Below, piece after piece: positions 25,071 to 33,967 of a stretch of 64,000 nucleotides of DNA (its first letter is position 1; the number at the start of each line of letters is the position of its first letter). This stretch comes from G963663615 sp963663615 (GTDB taxonomy: Bacteria > Bacteroidota > Ignavibacteria > Ignavibacteriales > Melioribacteraceae). Position numbers and translations under genes: made by a program. The stretch is from assembly GCA_963663615.1 (NCBI GenBank), contig OY760517.1:2666001-2730000 (forward strand), written 5' to 3'. The notes under the pieces are model-generated. The model worked only from the letters and a program-made list of their open reading frames with translations. It was not told where the DNA came from and made no database searches.

Positions 25071-26366
25071 TGTTGAATTTCCACTAAATCTTAATAAAAG
25101 GTAACCACCAATACCAGCAATTAGGGAGCCAACAATAATACCAATTTTCGCCGAATCAACTAACATGGGTTGTTCCAAAAATGCCAGGTTAGCAATAAAT
25201 ATTGACATTGTAAAACCAACCCCCGCAAGTAAAGCTATTCCAAATACCTGTATCTTTTTGGCACCTGCCGGAAACTCCGCAACTTTTAATTTAACACCCA
25301 GAAATGATAGCGTGGAAACACCAATAAAATTTCCAACTACAAGTGCAATTGCAATTATGGCAATAACACTTGAATCCAGCTGCATATTACCACCAAAGGC
25401 AACCCCGGCATTGGAAAGGGCAAACACAGGCATTATAAAATAAGCAACCCAGTTGTGAAGTTTGTGTTCAAGATGCTGTAATGGTGACTGTACTTTATCA
25501 GTCCAGTCTTCCAGGTTATCAATTTCTTCAATCTGCTTTTTGGTAAGAACGTGTGAATCCTTATCTTCGCTTTCTTTAACTTTGCTTGTAATATCGCCAA
25601 GCTTGGTAATATAAGTATTAACATCCATTCTTTGCCTAATTGGTACAGTTAAGGCAATAAGAACCCCAGCAACAGTTGGATGTATTCCTGCTTTAAGAAA
25701 CAGGAACCAAACCACCACACCAAGAGCAACGGTTAAATATTTGGAGTATAGCTGTCTTCCGTTCATAAATACTAGTGTTAATAATGGTATTAGCGAATAG
25801 GCAAGCAGGTACCATTTAATATCGGTACTGTAAAAAATAGCAATAACCATAACCGCTCCAAGGTCATCAACTATTGCAAAAGCAGTAAGAAAAACTTTTA
25901 ACCCGAGGGGCACTCTTTTACCAAGCATTTTTAGTATAGCCAATGAAAAAGCAATATCAGTTGCCATGGGTATTCCCCAACCGGAACCGGCATCGGGATT
26001 ACTATTTAGCGATAGATAAATTAGTACCGGAACCAGCATACCGCCAAGAGCCGCAAAGAATGGGAACGCAGCTTTCTTTACAGTATTTAGCTCCCCAATA
26101 AGTAGTTCGCGCTTAATCTCAAGTCCTATAAGAAAAAAGAATACAGCCATTAAGCCGTCATTTATCCAAAGAATTAGAGGTTTGTAAAGTGCGAATGACT
26201 GTGTGCTTATACCCAGCTTATACTGCCATATAGAAAAGTAGGAATCGCTGAATGGTGAGTTTGCCCATACAAGAGCAATAACAGTTGCAATAAAAAGTAA
26301 TATACCGCTAAAGCTCTCAATTCTGGCAAACTTCTGGAAGGGTGTAATTATATACTTTTCAATCAT
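25059..26366 (-). CDS. nhaA: Na+/H+ antiporter NhaA
   Basis: A 435-residue inner-membrane antiporter that exports Na+ in exchange for protons. Diagnostic blocks are MATDIAFSLAILKMLGKRVP, the paired aspartates in FAIVDDLGAVMVIAIFYS, GIHPTVAGVLIALTVPIR, and the YFIMPVFALSNAGVAFGG helix. A charged cytoplasmic loop at about 250-300 (KVKESEDKDSH) is longer than in E. coli NhaA, which fits many Bacteroidota-type members. The start follows GAGAG. It suggests an organism facing sodium or alkaline stress, for example marine or brackish. It is monocistronic. Confidence 0.95.
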   Translation of the reverse strand: MIEKYIITPFQKFARIESFSGILLFIATVIALVWANSPFSDSYFSIWQYKLGISTQSFALYKPLILWINDGLMAVFFFLIGLEIKRELLIGELNTVKKAAFPFFAALGGMLVPVLIYLSLNSNPDAGSGWGIPMATDIAFSLAILKMLGKRVPLGLKVFLTAFAIVDDLGAVMVIAIFYSTDIKWYLLAYSLIPLLTLVFMNGRQLYSKYLTVALGVVVWFLFLKAGIHPTVAGVLIALTVPIRQRMDVNTYITKLGDITSKVKESEDKDSHVLTKKQIEEIDNLEDWTDKVQSPLQHLEHKLHNWVAYFIMPVFALSNAGVAFGGNMQLDSSVIAIIAIALVVGNFIGVSTLSFLGVKLKVAEFPAGAKKIQVFGIALLAGVGFTMSIFIANLAFLEQPMLVDSAKIGIIVGSLIAGIGGYLLLRFSGNSTEAA

Positions 26367-26469
26367 TTATCTCTCATTGTTTAGTTTGGATGGTATTTCA
26401 AACATGAACAATAGAGCGTTACAACTTGTTCCCAAAAACATTTAAATCATAATATTTTTGATGTTGTAA

Positions 26470-26930
26470 CTACTTTCCTCTTATAATTAGCTCCTTTTGC
26501 CAATTGCTAATCTCGTTAAGAATTTCGACCGTGCTTTTCGGATCAAATATCTTATAATTACGCCTCCCATCAAATGTAACAAAAAATGCACTATACTTTA
26601 CTGAATCTTTTTCAATAACTATTGTCTAAGAGCCAACCCCTTAAAAAACAATGCTCCTTGATGAACTAACTAACGAACCAATATGGCTCTTCCTTAAAAA
26701 TGGTACTACTCTTTAGTAAATGAATTTAATCTTTCTTATAAGTGTATCAAGCCTAAAATTCCCGGAGAGAATTTCATTGTTAAAAACTGAATCTGCCGGT
26801 ACCCAGAGTACCACAGACTGATCCACCAGTATAGTTGAGTCAGTATCATTTTTTTGAGCAAATGTATTTATTACTCCCCTAAAAAACATCAGAAATAACA
26901 GGGAAAATGCGAATTTATCATATTGATAAA
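26470..26930 (-). pseudogene. Decayed gene encoding a small exported protein
   Basis: The minus strand here is protein-like but broken. It begins with a signal-like segment (FAFSLLFLMFFRGVINTFAQ) and a soluble stretch (STILVDQSVVLWVPADSVF, then NFRLDTLIRK). A run with in-frame stops near 26715, 26625 and 26610 follows, and then another protein-like block (TIVIEKDSVKYSAFFVTF to ISNWQKELIIRGK) ending at TAG 26470. A second frame is briefly open in the middle (STIFKEEPYWFVS), which points to frameshifts. No ATG with a ribosome-binding site is left at the start. The family is not recognised. It lies directly after the response-regulator gene and may once have belonged to that operon. Confidence 0.5.
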
Positions 26931-26951
26931 CTTTTATCTTTTTAATAATCG

Positions 26952-28388
26952 CTACTTAATTCCAAGCTCCTTGCACATTCTGTAAAAGTTAGATGGGGCA
27001 AGTCCAAGTTTTTCGGCAGCACTGGAATCGCTACTCGAAATACTTCGAACATACTTAAAATATTTGGTTCTAAAAATGCGTTCAATTTCCTTTAGCGGAA
27101 GCACCTGTCCAAAATTCATTTCGTCTTTCATTATAACATGATTACGCAATATCATTGGATTACTTATGTCTTTGGCGGTAATAATTCCGTTACAGTTTAA
27201 AATAAGTCTCTGAACAACATTCCTGAGCTCGCGAACATTACCGGGCCACTTGTAATTAAGAAGAATATTTTTTGCTTCCTCTTCAACGTCTGGTAACTCA
27301 AGTCCCATATCGTTACTAAAATAATTGAGGAAGTGTTCGAATAACAGCACAATATCGTTACCCCTTGATCGCAATGGAGCAATATCGAGAGGCACCACAT
27401 TAAGACGATAGTATAGGTCTTCCCTGAACTTGCCCTGGTTAACTTCCTGAGCCAGGTTTTTATTCGTAGCAGCTATTATTCTTACATCAACATTAATTTT
27501 TTCAGTACGCCCAATCTTTTCAATTTCCCCCTCCTGAATTACCCTTAGCAATTTAACCTGAGCGGTAAGGGGTAACTCTGCAACTTCATCCAAAAATATT
27601 GTACCATGATGAGCAACCTCAAAAAGTCCTGATTTTGAAGTATTTGCACCAGTAAAGGCACCTTTTTCGTAACCAAACAACTCACTTTCCAAAAGGTCGC
27701 CTGGAATACTTCCACAGTTTATTGGAACAAAGTTATCATATTTGCGCGGACTCTTAAGATGTATGTTCCAGGCTACAAGCTCCTTACCGGTTCCCGAAGG
27801 TCCGGTAACCAGTACATTAACACTGCTTTTGGCATATTTATCAATTTGTTCCTTAAGCTGAGTCATCCGGCGCGATTCACCAATAATTTTTTTTTGTTCA
27901 AGTAAAAACTCAACATTCTTTTTTAGTTTGGTGTTTGAGCGAGACTGATTTTTTTCGAGTCTGCGTTTTTCATAACCATTAAAAACAGCCATGATAAAAT
28001 CAGTAGGTTGATAAATAAAATTTTCAATGTTACCAGGATATTTTGTACAATACCAAAATGCTCCGGAACAAATAAGGTTATTTGCGAAGTTATAATCCGT
28101 AATATTTATAGTCATTTTGGTAATTACAATTATCTGAAGAAACGGATCAGCATTCTTAATTTTTTCAATAAGCTCTTCGCCTTTAAGTCCACCCGAAATC
28201 TGATAATCCATTATCACGATATCATAATTATGATTGTTGCACACAAGGTCTAAAGCAGCCTTACCGTTCGAAACCACATCCAGCACCTTTATCCTGTTTT
28301 CGTAAAATGCCAAAGTGTTTTTTACACGTCCAACATCAAAATCTTCATCTTCAATAAGCAGTATATTAATAATACTTTCCTTGTTCAT
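26952..28388 (-). CDS. Sigma-54-dependent response regulator (NtrC family)
   Basis: A 478-residue regulator in three parts. The receiver (about 7-130) carries phospho-acceptor D61 (DIVIMDYQ) and acidic LIEDED. The AAA+ domain (about 165-395) has Walker A GPSGTGKE, the sigma-54 contact motif GAFTGAN and Walker B GTIFLDEVAEL. A Fis-type helix-turn-helix closes the protein (SSAAEKLGLAPSNFYRMCKELG). It activates RpoN-dependent promoters when phosphorylated, presumably by the kinase encoded 10 bases upstream. AGGAA precedes the start. The GAFTGA motif is intact, so it should be functional. Targets are unknown. Confidence 0.95.
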   Translation of the reverse strand: MNKESIINILLIEDEDFDVGRVKNTLAFYENRIKVLDVVSNGKAALDLVCNNHNYDIVIMDYQISGGLKGEELIEKIKNADPFLQIIVITKMTINITDYNFANNLICSGAFWYCTKYPGNIENFIYQPTDFIMAVFNGYEKRRLEKNQSRSNTKLKKNVEFLLEQKKIIGESRRMTQLKEQIDKYAKSSVNVLVTGPSGTGKELVAWNIHLKSPRKYDNFVPINCGSIPGDLLESELFGYEKGAFTGANTSKSGLFEVAHHGTIFLDEVAELPLTAQVKLLRVIQEGEIEKIGRTEKINVDVRIIAATNKNLAQEVNQGKFREDLYYRLNVVPLDIAPLRSRGNDIVLLFEHFLNYFSNDMGLELPDVEEEAKNILLNYKWPGNVRELRNVVQRLILNCNGIITAKDISNPMILRNHVIMKDEMNFGQVLPLKEIERIFRTKYFKYVRSISSSDSSAAEKLGLAPSNFYRMCKELGIK

Positions 28389-28398
28389 TTATTCCTCA

Positions 28399-29877
28399 TC
28401 AGTTTTTAATCGTAATAATAAATTCACAACCAACTTCATGATTTACTACATCAAGTTTCCAGCCGCATTTTTTTACAGCCATTTCATAAGCTATATAACA
28501 TCCATAACCAGAGTTGGCACTAACCAAATGTTTGGTTGATTCATTTTCAATAAAAAGTTTCTTAACCCCCTTTTCATCTTCCTGAAGCAGAGCTTTATCA
28601 ATTCCTACACCATCATCAATAATAGAAACCACAGTTTGGCGTCTCTCAGGATAATACCTTGTGCGGGCAGTAATATTTATCAGTTTTTTATGACCATGGT
28701 CTATACTATTCTGCATAATTGGTTCAAGAATTTCCCAAACTACAAACTCGTTAATCGGTACTACCGGTATAGAGTCATCCAAATCAAGATGTATTTTGAA
28801 CATATCGTTTTTACTTGAAATACGAAGAAATACATTTTTCACAATAAACTTGAACACATCATTTATATTCGTCTGAAACATTGGATTAACAATTGTATTA
28901 ATCTCAAGATCGTACCACTTCATATCATAAATAATCCTGGAGATAAAATTTGAGTAGGTTATAACTCTGGATTTGTTAACATCAATAGTGTTGCAATCCA
29001 TATTCCTTACATCTTCCTTAATAAAGCCCATTATCTTCTCGGCTTTATGATGAGTATGGTATATACGTTTTGTAAACAACGATTCCTTTTCAAGTCTAAT
29101 TTGCTTCTTAATGTTCCCCTCATGCTCCCTAAATAACTCTTCCTGTGCCATATTTCTTTCTTTTACAGCCTGAGAGGAAACTACAAATATTGCTAACAAT
29201 CCAATAAAAATTAGTGCCGAATACAAAATAGACATATGATTAAAATTGGATTTAACCTCGGTAGTAAGGAAAGAAAAATCAGGAGTGATACGCATGTACA
29301 TTACTCCCAGGTACTCACCTTCGGGTACAAATGGAACGAACACATTAAAGGTTTTATGGGATTCAACAGTTGAATAAACTATTTCGTCTTCCTTAATTTT
29401 TTCTTTTAAGCGGAAAAACTCCTTAACACTTTCACGATGTAAACCTTGCTGTGCATTATATGGTTTTAACTCATTTTTGAGGTATTTTAATATTTTGGGT
29501 CCACTATCAATAACATAAACCATGTGATTTTTCACCAAAATAAGGCAAATATCCTGCACGCTTTTCTGCACCAACTGCTGCTTGAATATCACATTAAAAG
29601 ACACAATCAGTTTTCTTTCATCATAAGTGCTAAGAGTTTTTTTTAGGAACAAGTTTTCGAACAATAATTCCATACTTGTAGCCGTAACTGTGGCAAGTCT
29701 TTCAGCCGAATGCTTCTGGTACCAGCTCTGAGTTTCGGAAAGGAAATCATTTAATGAAGAACGCTGAACAAATGCCAGTGCAATTTGAAATGTAATAAGC
29801 ACAATAAAAAAGATCGTTATATGCCTTATCTCAAACTGATATTTTGAAAACTTCTTTACAATTTTATCCTTAATCAT
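28399..29877 (-). CDS. Membrane sensor histidine kinase with divergent DHp region
   Basis: A 492-residue sensor. One membrane helix (about 19-38) and a second (about 205-228) bracket a roughly 165-residue periplasmic domain. The cytoplasmic part has a helical dimerisation segment with a histidine-rich run (KRIYHTHHKAEKIM) instead of the usual HE/DxP H-box, then an HATPase_c domain: the N-box is EPIMQNSIDHG, G1 is IDDGVGID and G2 is NSGYGCYIAYEMA. The phosphorylated histidine cannot be chosen with certainty. ATG overlaps the stop of the binding-protein gene by 4 bases and the regulator follows 10 bases on, so the three are one operon. Confidence 0.88.
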   Translation of the reverse strand: MIKDKIVKKFSKYQFEIRHITIFFIVLITFQIALAFVQRSSLNDFLSETQSWYQKHSAERLATVTATSMELLFENLFLKKTLSTYDERKLIVSFNVIFKQQLVQKSVQDICLILVKNHMVYVIDSGPKILKYLKNELKPYNAQQGLHRESVKEFFRLKEKIKEDEIVYSTVESHKTFNVFVPFVPEGEYLGVMYMRITPDFSFLTTEVKSNFNHMSILYSALIFIGLLAIFVVSSQAVKERNMAQEELFREHEGNIKKQIRLEKESLFTKRIYHTHHKAEKIMGFIKEDVRNMDCNTIDVNKSRVITYSNFISRIIYDMKWYDLEINTIVNPMFQTNINDVFKFIVKNVFLRISSKNDMFKIHLDLDDSIPVVPINEFVVWEILEPIMQNSIDHGHKKLINITARTRYYPERRQTVVSIIDDGVGIDKALLQEDEKGVKKLFIENESTKHLVSANSGYGCYIAYEMAVKKCGWKLDVVNHEVGCEFIITIKN

Positions 29878-31229
29878 CTTTCCTCTTCCGTAAATTCTCT
29901 TACAAGAATTTTATCATTTCTAATAGCAATACTAGCTTCTCTTAATGCTTTTTTAACGCTCATTTCACCTCGTATTGCACGTTCAAAAAAGCAAGACATA
30001 ATTTTGGAATACTTGGTGTAGTTTTTATGAGCGGGACGGTGAATACCTGAATTAAGCATTTCGCGAACACTTTTAATTTCAGGATATTTGTTAAGATATT
30101 TTTCGTCATCATAAAACGCACTTACAACAGGCAGGTAGCCACTTTCGTTATACAATATTTCTTGTGACTCTTCCTGAATAAGGAATTTCATAAAATCAAT
30201 AACTTCTTTCTTTTTGTTAGAAAATCTTGAAACCATAATATTCCAACCACCAAACAATGTGGTAGTTTGTCCATCAGAAAACCTTGGTAATAAACATTTT
30301 CGCAAGTGTTTCTGTTTTTCCATATCATAACGCCAACTGGTAAAATCCTTGTCGTAACTTTGCCAGCCGTGCAAAATCTCATAATTATTATCAAGAAAGT
30401 AGTCGTAACTTGGAACCTCGGTAAAATTAACAACATCGGGAGGAGTAATTTTGGACTCATTAACAAGGGCAACCAAATAGCCCAAAGCCTCTTCAGCATC
30501 GGTGGTATTAAAATCGAAACCATGTTTATAAAAATATTCGGGGTCTTTTCCCAAAACCATTTCCATAAAAATGCAAATAAGCCCTTCATAATCAGCAGCC
30601 GGAAAAATAAAGAATGGTTCATTACCCATATACTTTTTTAAACCTCTAAGCTTTTCCCAAGTAAGGTCTCCATTTAAAGTGCTCAATATTTTATCAGCAT
30701 TTGGGTTTTTCCTAATCAGATCTTCGCGGTAGTAAAGTACGGTATGTGCTAATTCGAGAGGCAATGCATGAAGCTCTCCATCAAAATAGCACGATTCAAG
30801 AGCGGTTGGTAATATTCTGCCTATTTCATCTTCAGTGAAATATTTATCCAGAGGTTCGCACCATTTTGTAAATCTTTGAACCCAAATCAAGTCAACTGCA
30901 AACACATCAATTTCATCGACCCCGCTCCTCAAAAGACGAGCTAAAATTTCCTTGCGTTCATTAGTACTAAAGTCATCATTCGGAAAGTCAATAGTAATTA
31001 CTTTTACCTTGCCTTCGTTAATGCGATTATATTTGTCAATAAGTATTCTTAGTCCACCCGTAAGCCTGTCGGCAAAATATATTTCGGTAACCTTCTCTTC
31101 CTTGTTCCAGTCATCAAAAACCGAAAGCGACAAATATATTACAGTTACTACCAACAAAAGTGCAAATCCCCACTTTTGTTTAATCCGGATTCTCATATAT
31201 CTCTGCAGAATTTTCTTAAAGTTTATCAT
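29874..31229 (-). CDS. Membrane-anchored extracellular solute-binding protein, sensory
   Basis: From ATG 31229 the product is 451 residues. One N-terminal hydrophobic helix (about 19-38, WGFALLLVVTVIYLSLSVF) lacks a lipobox or clear signal-peptidase site, so it is probably an anchor. The rest resembles family 1 (maltose-type) binding proteins: EIYFADRLTGG, a DVFAVDLIWVQRF segment, ALPLELAHTVLYYREDL and the FGGWNIMVSRFSNKKKEV hinge region. No ABC permease or ATPase gene is nearby, and it is translationally coupled to a histidine kinase, so sensing an oligosaccharide or similar ligand is more likely than uptake. An in-frame TTG at 31253 is less likely as the start. Confidence 0.82.
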   Translation of the reverse strand: MINFKKILQRYMRIRIKQKWGFALLLVVTVIYLSLSVFDDWNKEEKVTEIYFADRLTGGLRILIDKYNRINEGKVKVITIDFPNDDFSTNERKEILARLLRSGVDEIDVFAVDLIWVQRFTKWCEPLDKYFTEDEIGRILPTALESCYFDGELHALPLELAHTVLYYREDLIRKNPNADKILSTLNGDLTWEKLRGLKKYMGNEPFFIFPAADYEGLICIFMEMVLGKDPEYFYKHGFDFNTTDAEEALGYLVALVNESKITPPDVVNFTEVPSYDYFLDNNYEILHGWQSYDKDFTSWRYDMEKQKHLRKCLLPRFSDGQTTTLFGGWNIMVSRFSNKKKEVIDFMKFLIQEESQEILYNESGYLPVVSAFYDDEKYLNKYPEIKSVREMLNSGIHRPAHKNYTKYSKIMSCFFERAIRGEMSVKKALREASIAIRNDKILVREFTEEER

Positions 31230-31380
31230 TTTAACACAAGGTTTGTGCCACAATATTATTCAGCTATTATAAAGGTTTTTCAACCTTTTTAAATGTGACT
31301 TACATAATCGGGAAAATTTCTTTTTATTAAAATGATAAAATCAGGTGGGAGTAAGATAATTGATTGCGATTATTAAGAAA

Positions 31381-31411
31381 AAGTAGCTCGTTAATATAGA
31401 ACGGGCTACTT
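31381..31411 (-). terminator. Intrinsic terminator
   Basis: AAGTAGCTCGTT (31381-31392) pairs with AACGGGCTACTT (31400-31411) over 12 bp with one G-T, loop of 7. On the minus strand TTTTTCTT follows. It ends the T9SS cargo gene at 31426. Confidence 0.85.
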
Positions 31412-31425
31412 CTTAAAATAAATTT

Positions 31426-33891
31426 CTATTTGAGCAATACCATTTTGCGTATTGATGTAAAACCGGCATCTGTCTCGAGCTTATAAAAATATACTCCAGT
31501 TGACCAGTTACCGGCATCAATTTTAAATGAGTGGTTACCAGATGAATAATATCCTTGTTTCTCCATCATCTCCCTACCCAGTAAATCAAATACTGTAAAG
31601 GTAACATTGCTACCCTCCTGTAAACTAAAGGATACCGTTGTGGATGGGTTGAACGGATTAGGATAGTTTTGTGAAAGCGAATATTTACTAACTTCAGAAA
31701 AGTTATTCGCCAAATCAGTTATATCATTAATGCTTAATTCTTTTCCGGCAATATCAAAACCTTGTGTACCCTCACCGGCTTCTTGCCAAACAAGAAATAT
31801 ATTACCATTATAATATTTGGCTTTTATATTTTGAACCTCTAATCCAACGGGATTATGAATAAGCTTTTGTTCATATACAACATTTCCATCAAGCGTAACC
31901 TGATCAGAAACAATTTGTCCGTTTAACTTGTAGATTATGTTCATATTACTACCTGTAAGTAAAGTAGCAATATCATTATCTTCACCGTAATCATTATTTA
32001 TTGTTACTACTTCTTCGCCATATTGATCATAAACAATCACTTCCATTTCATTAAGCAAATTAACCGATGCCGAACAAAACAGACCACCACCCGCATATTG
32101 GAAATTATTGTACAGACCTGTGTTTACTGCTGATAACGCTTCAAGATTATTATTAAATATTTGCGAATTACCACTGTTTATTACTATTAGCCTGTCATCA
32201 TCAAGTTCGTGCAGAGCCAGCGTACTATAAACCCCAACATCCTCGGTTCCAGCAAAACTAACTATACTGCCATCATAGTTATATTTAACCAGACCGGAAA
32301 TTTCAAACTCAACCACATAAGCCAGTACAAAAGTTGAATCATTTCGTGAAAGGAGTTTGGTGTAAATGTTATTTTCGGATGAGGTTACCTCAATAGTATT
32401 GGTCGATTCGTTAGAATTATCTAAAATATCAAGATAAAGATAATTAGCATTATCGCTTTCAACAACCCTTGTGGCAAACTTGTAATCTTCGGAAAAAGCT
32501 ATTTCCTGAAAATCTCCAACATAGACGTCATAGGCAACTGTACCATTTCCACCGAAAAGAGAAGTTTTACTAATCGATTCTGTGTCATACTTCACTAATA
32601 TCCCATCCGGATATTCATACAACACAGGGTTAATATCATTACTACCGGTTAAATCATCATTCAGCCTTAACTTTTGGATTTCTGCCAATGCATCCAGTCT
32701 TACAATGCTAATATCATCTTCATCCAAAGATGTTGCAATTAACTTTCCATCAGAATAATGAACCTTTTCGCCTACATTAAAAGTAAGGGATGAATCTTTA
32801 ATAATATCGTTCCCAAAATTACCTGTATCATCGCAATATAAGATAGAATTATATTGCTTTGAGCGTGTCCAGTCCTGCTTTAATATATGATAAGAAACAA
32901 CAATACCGGAACTATTATCATCAACTTCAAAAAGCCCCATATTTACAGGTATCACCAACTCACCTTGTAGTAAATTCAGATCTTCGAAAGGAAGGTTTGT
33001 TTCCTTAATATCTGTTAACAATTCGCCTTTTGTACTAACCACAACCGAAGTTAATTTAGGAGTATAATAGTCGAACGCCACAAGCAGCCAAGAAGTATCA
33101 CTAACTGCACGCGTAACAATTCTATGCATTCCCTCCGAAGAGCTTATACTATGTTCCATATCCGGGTTAAACATCTGTATAATGGTTGGCTCACCATTCG
33201 ATTTGCTATCAGGAAAGAACTCACCATAAAAAAGTCCGTTGCTCCAGGGTACAACCGAAAAAACCGCATAATTATTACCAATGTTGGCAGTGTAAAAATC
33301 AACGCACTCAAACTCAACCTTATTTGTATCAAATGGTACAATAATATTGGAATTATAATCAATTACGGTTTTATGAACCGGTTTGCCAAATTTCATTAGC
33401 ACAATAAGTGAGTCACCAGTATTTACTATTCTTGAATATCCACCATACCACTCAACACCACAGCCGGGTACGTGCTGTTCAAAAACTTTTATCTTTTTAG
33501 TTAAACTATTATTCTCATATACCGAAAAAAAGAATGAACCAATAAACTGACTACAAGTAGGGTCAATTATATCATCCGTATGAAAATTTGTAGTTATAAA
33601 CTTATTATCGGCAAGCCATACAGGAGATTTATCAGTTTTAAATACATGGTTATTACCAACGGGAGCTAATTGCTCATTAACAAACTGGGCATATTTGGTT
33701 TCTTCACCAAGTCTGCTATCATTCCAGGCAACAATGTACTGGTCGCTATTAAAATAGACCACAGGACTATTTTTACTAAAAGTGGAAGGGGTATTTTCCG
33801 AACTTAGTTTTACTTTGGTTTCAGGATTAAAACTAACAACCTGTCCAAACAAGCATACAGAAAAAAAGAGGAAGATAAATACTTTGCCCAT
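31426..33891 (-). CDS. Secreted T9SS cargo protein, unknown function
   Basis: From ATG 33891 (AAAGGAG 7 bases upstream; the longer start at 33915 would spoil the signal peptide) the product is 821 residues. The signal peptide MGKVFIFLFFSVCLFGQ is followed by about 700 residues of beta-rich sequence with several W-x-D and D-D-x-D strands (YIVAWNDSRLGEET, VWLADNKFITTNF) suggestive of a propeller-like or repeat fold. The last 80 residues are a T9SS sorting domain (SQNYPNPFNPSTTVSFSL, GVYFYKLET, then RKMVLLK). No catalytic motif is seen. A terminator precedes it on its strand, so it is probably its own transcription unit. Confidence 0.82.
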   Translation of the reverse strand: MGKVFIFLFFSVCLFGQVVSFNPETKVKLSSENTPSTFSKNSPVVYFNSDQYIVAWNDSRLGEETKYAQFVNEQLAPVGNNHVFKTDKSPVWLADNKFITTNFHTDDIIDPTCSQFIGSFFFSVYENNSLTKKIKVFEQHVPGCGVEWYGGYSRIVNTGDSLIVLMKFGKPVHKTVIDYNSNIIVPFDTNKVEFECVDFYTANIGNNYAVFSVVPWSNGLFYGEFFPDSKSNGEPTIIQMFNPDMEHSISSSEGMHRIVTRAVSDTSWLLVAFDYYTPKLTSVVVSTKGELLTDIKETNLPFEDLNLLQGELVIPVNMGLFEVDDNSSGIVVSYHILKQDWTRSKQYNSILYCDDTGNFGNDIIKDSSLTFNVGEKVHYSDGKLIATSLDEDDISIVRLDALAEIQKLRLNDDLTGSNDINPVLYEYPDGILVKYDTESISKTSLFGGNGTVAYDVYVGDFQEIAFSEDYKFATRVVESDNANYLYLDILDNSNESTNTIEVTSSENNIYTKLLSRNDSTFVLAYVVEFEISGLVKYNYDGSIVSFAGTEDVGVYSTLALHELDDDRLIVINSGNSQIFNNNLEALSAVNTGLYNNFQYAGGGLFCSASVNLLNEMEVIVYDQYGEEVVTINNDYGEDNDIATLLTGSNMNIIYKLNGQIVSDQVTLDGNVVYEQKLIHNPVGLEVQNIKAKYYNGNIFLVWQEAGEGTQGFDIAGKELSINDITDLANNFSEVSKYSLSQNYPNPFNPSTTVSFSLQEGSNVTFTVFDLLGREMMEKQGYYSSGNHSFKIDAGNWSTGVYFYKLETDAGFTSIRKMVLLK

Positions 33892-33943
33892 TACAAACTC
33901 CTTTCCATTAATCATGGCAGGGCAATAAAACTTTTAATTAAAA

Positions 33944-33961
33944 GGGTGCCCCAGGGCACCC
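33944..33961 (-). terminator. Intrinsic terminator after the amidase-like gene
   Basis: GGGTGCC and GGCACCC pair over 7 bp around a 4-base loop. On the minus strand TTTTAATT follows. It separates the amidase-like operon from the next cargo gene. Confidence 0.75.
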
Positions 33962-33967
33962 GTAACT

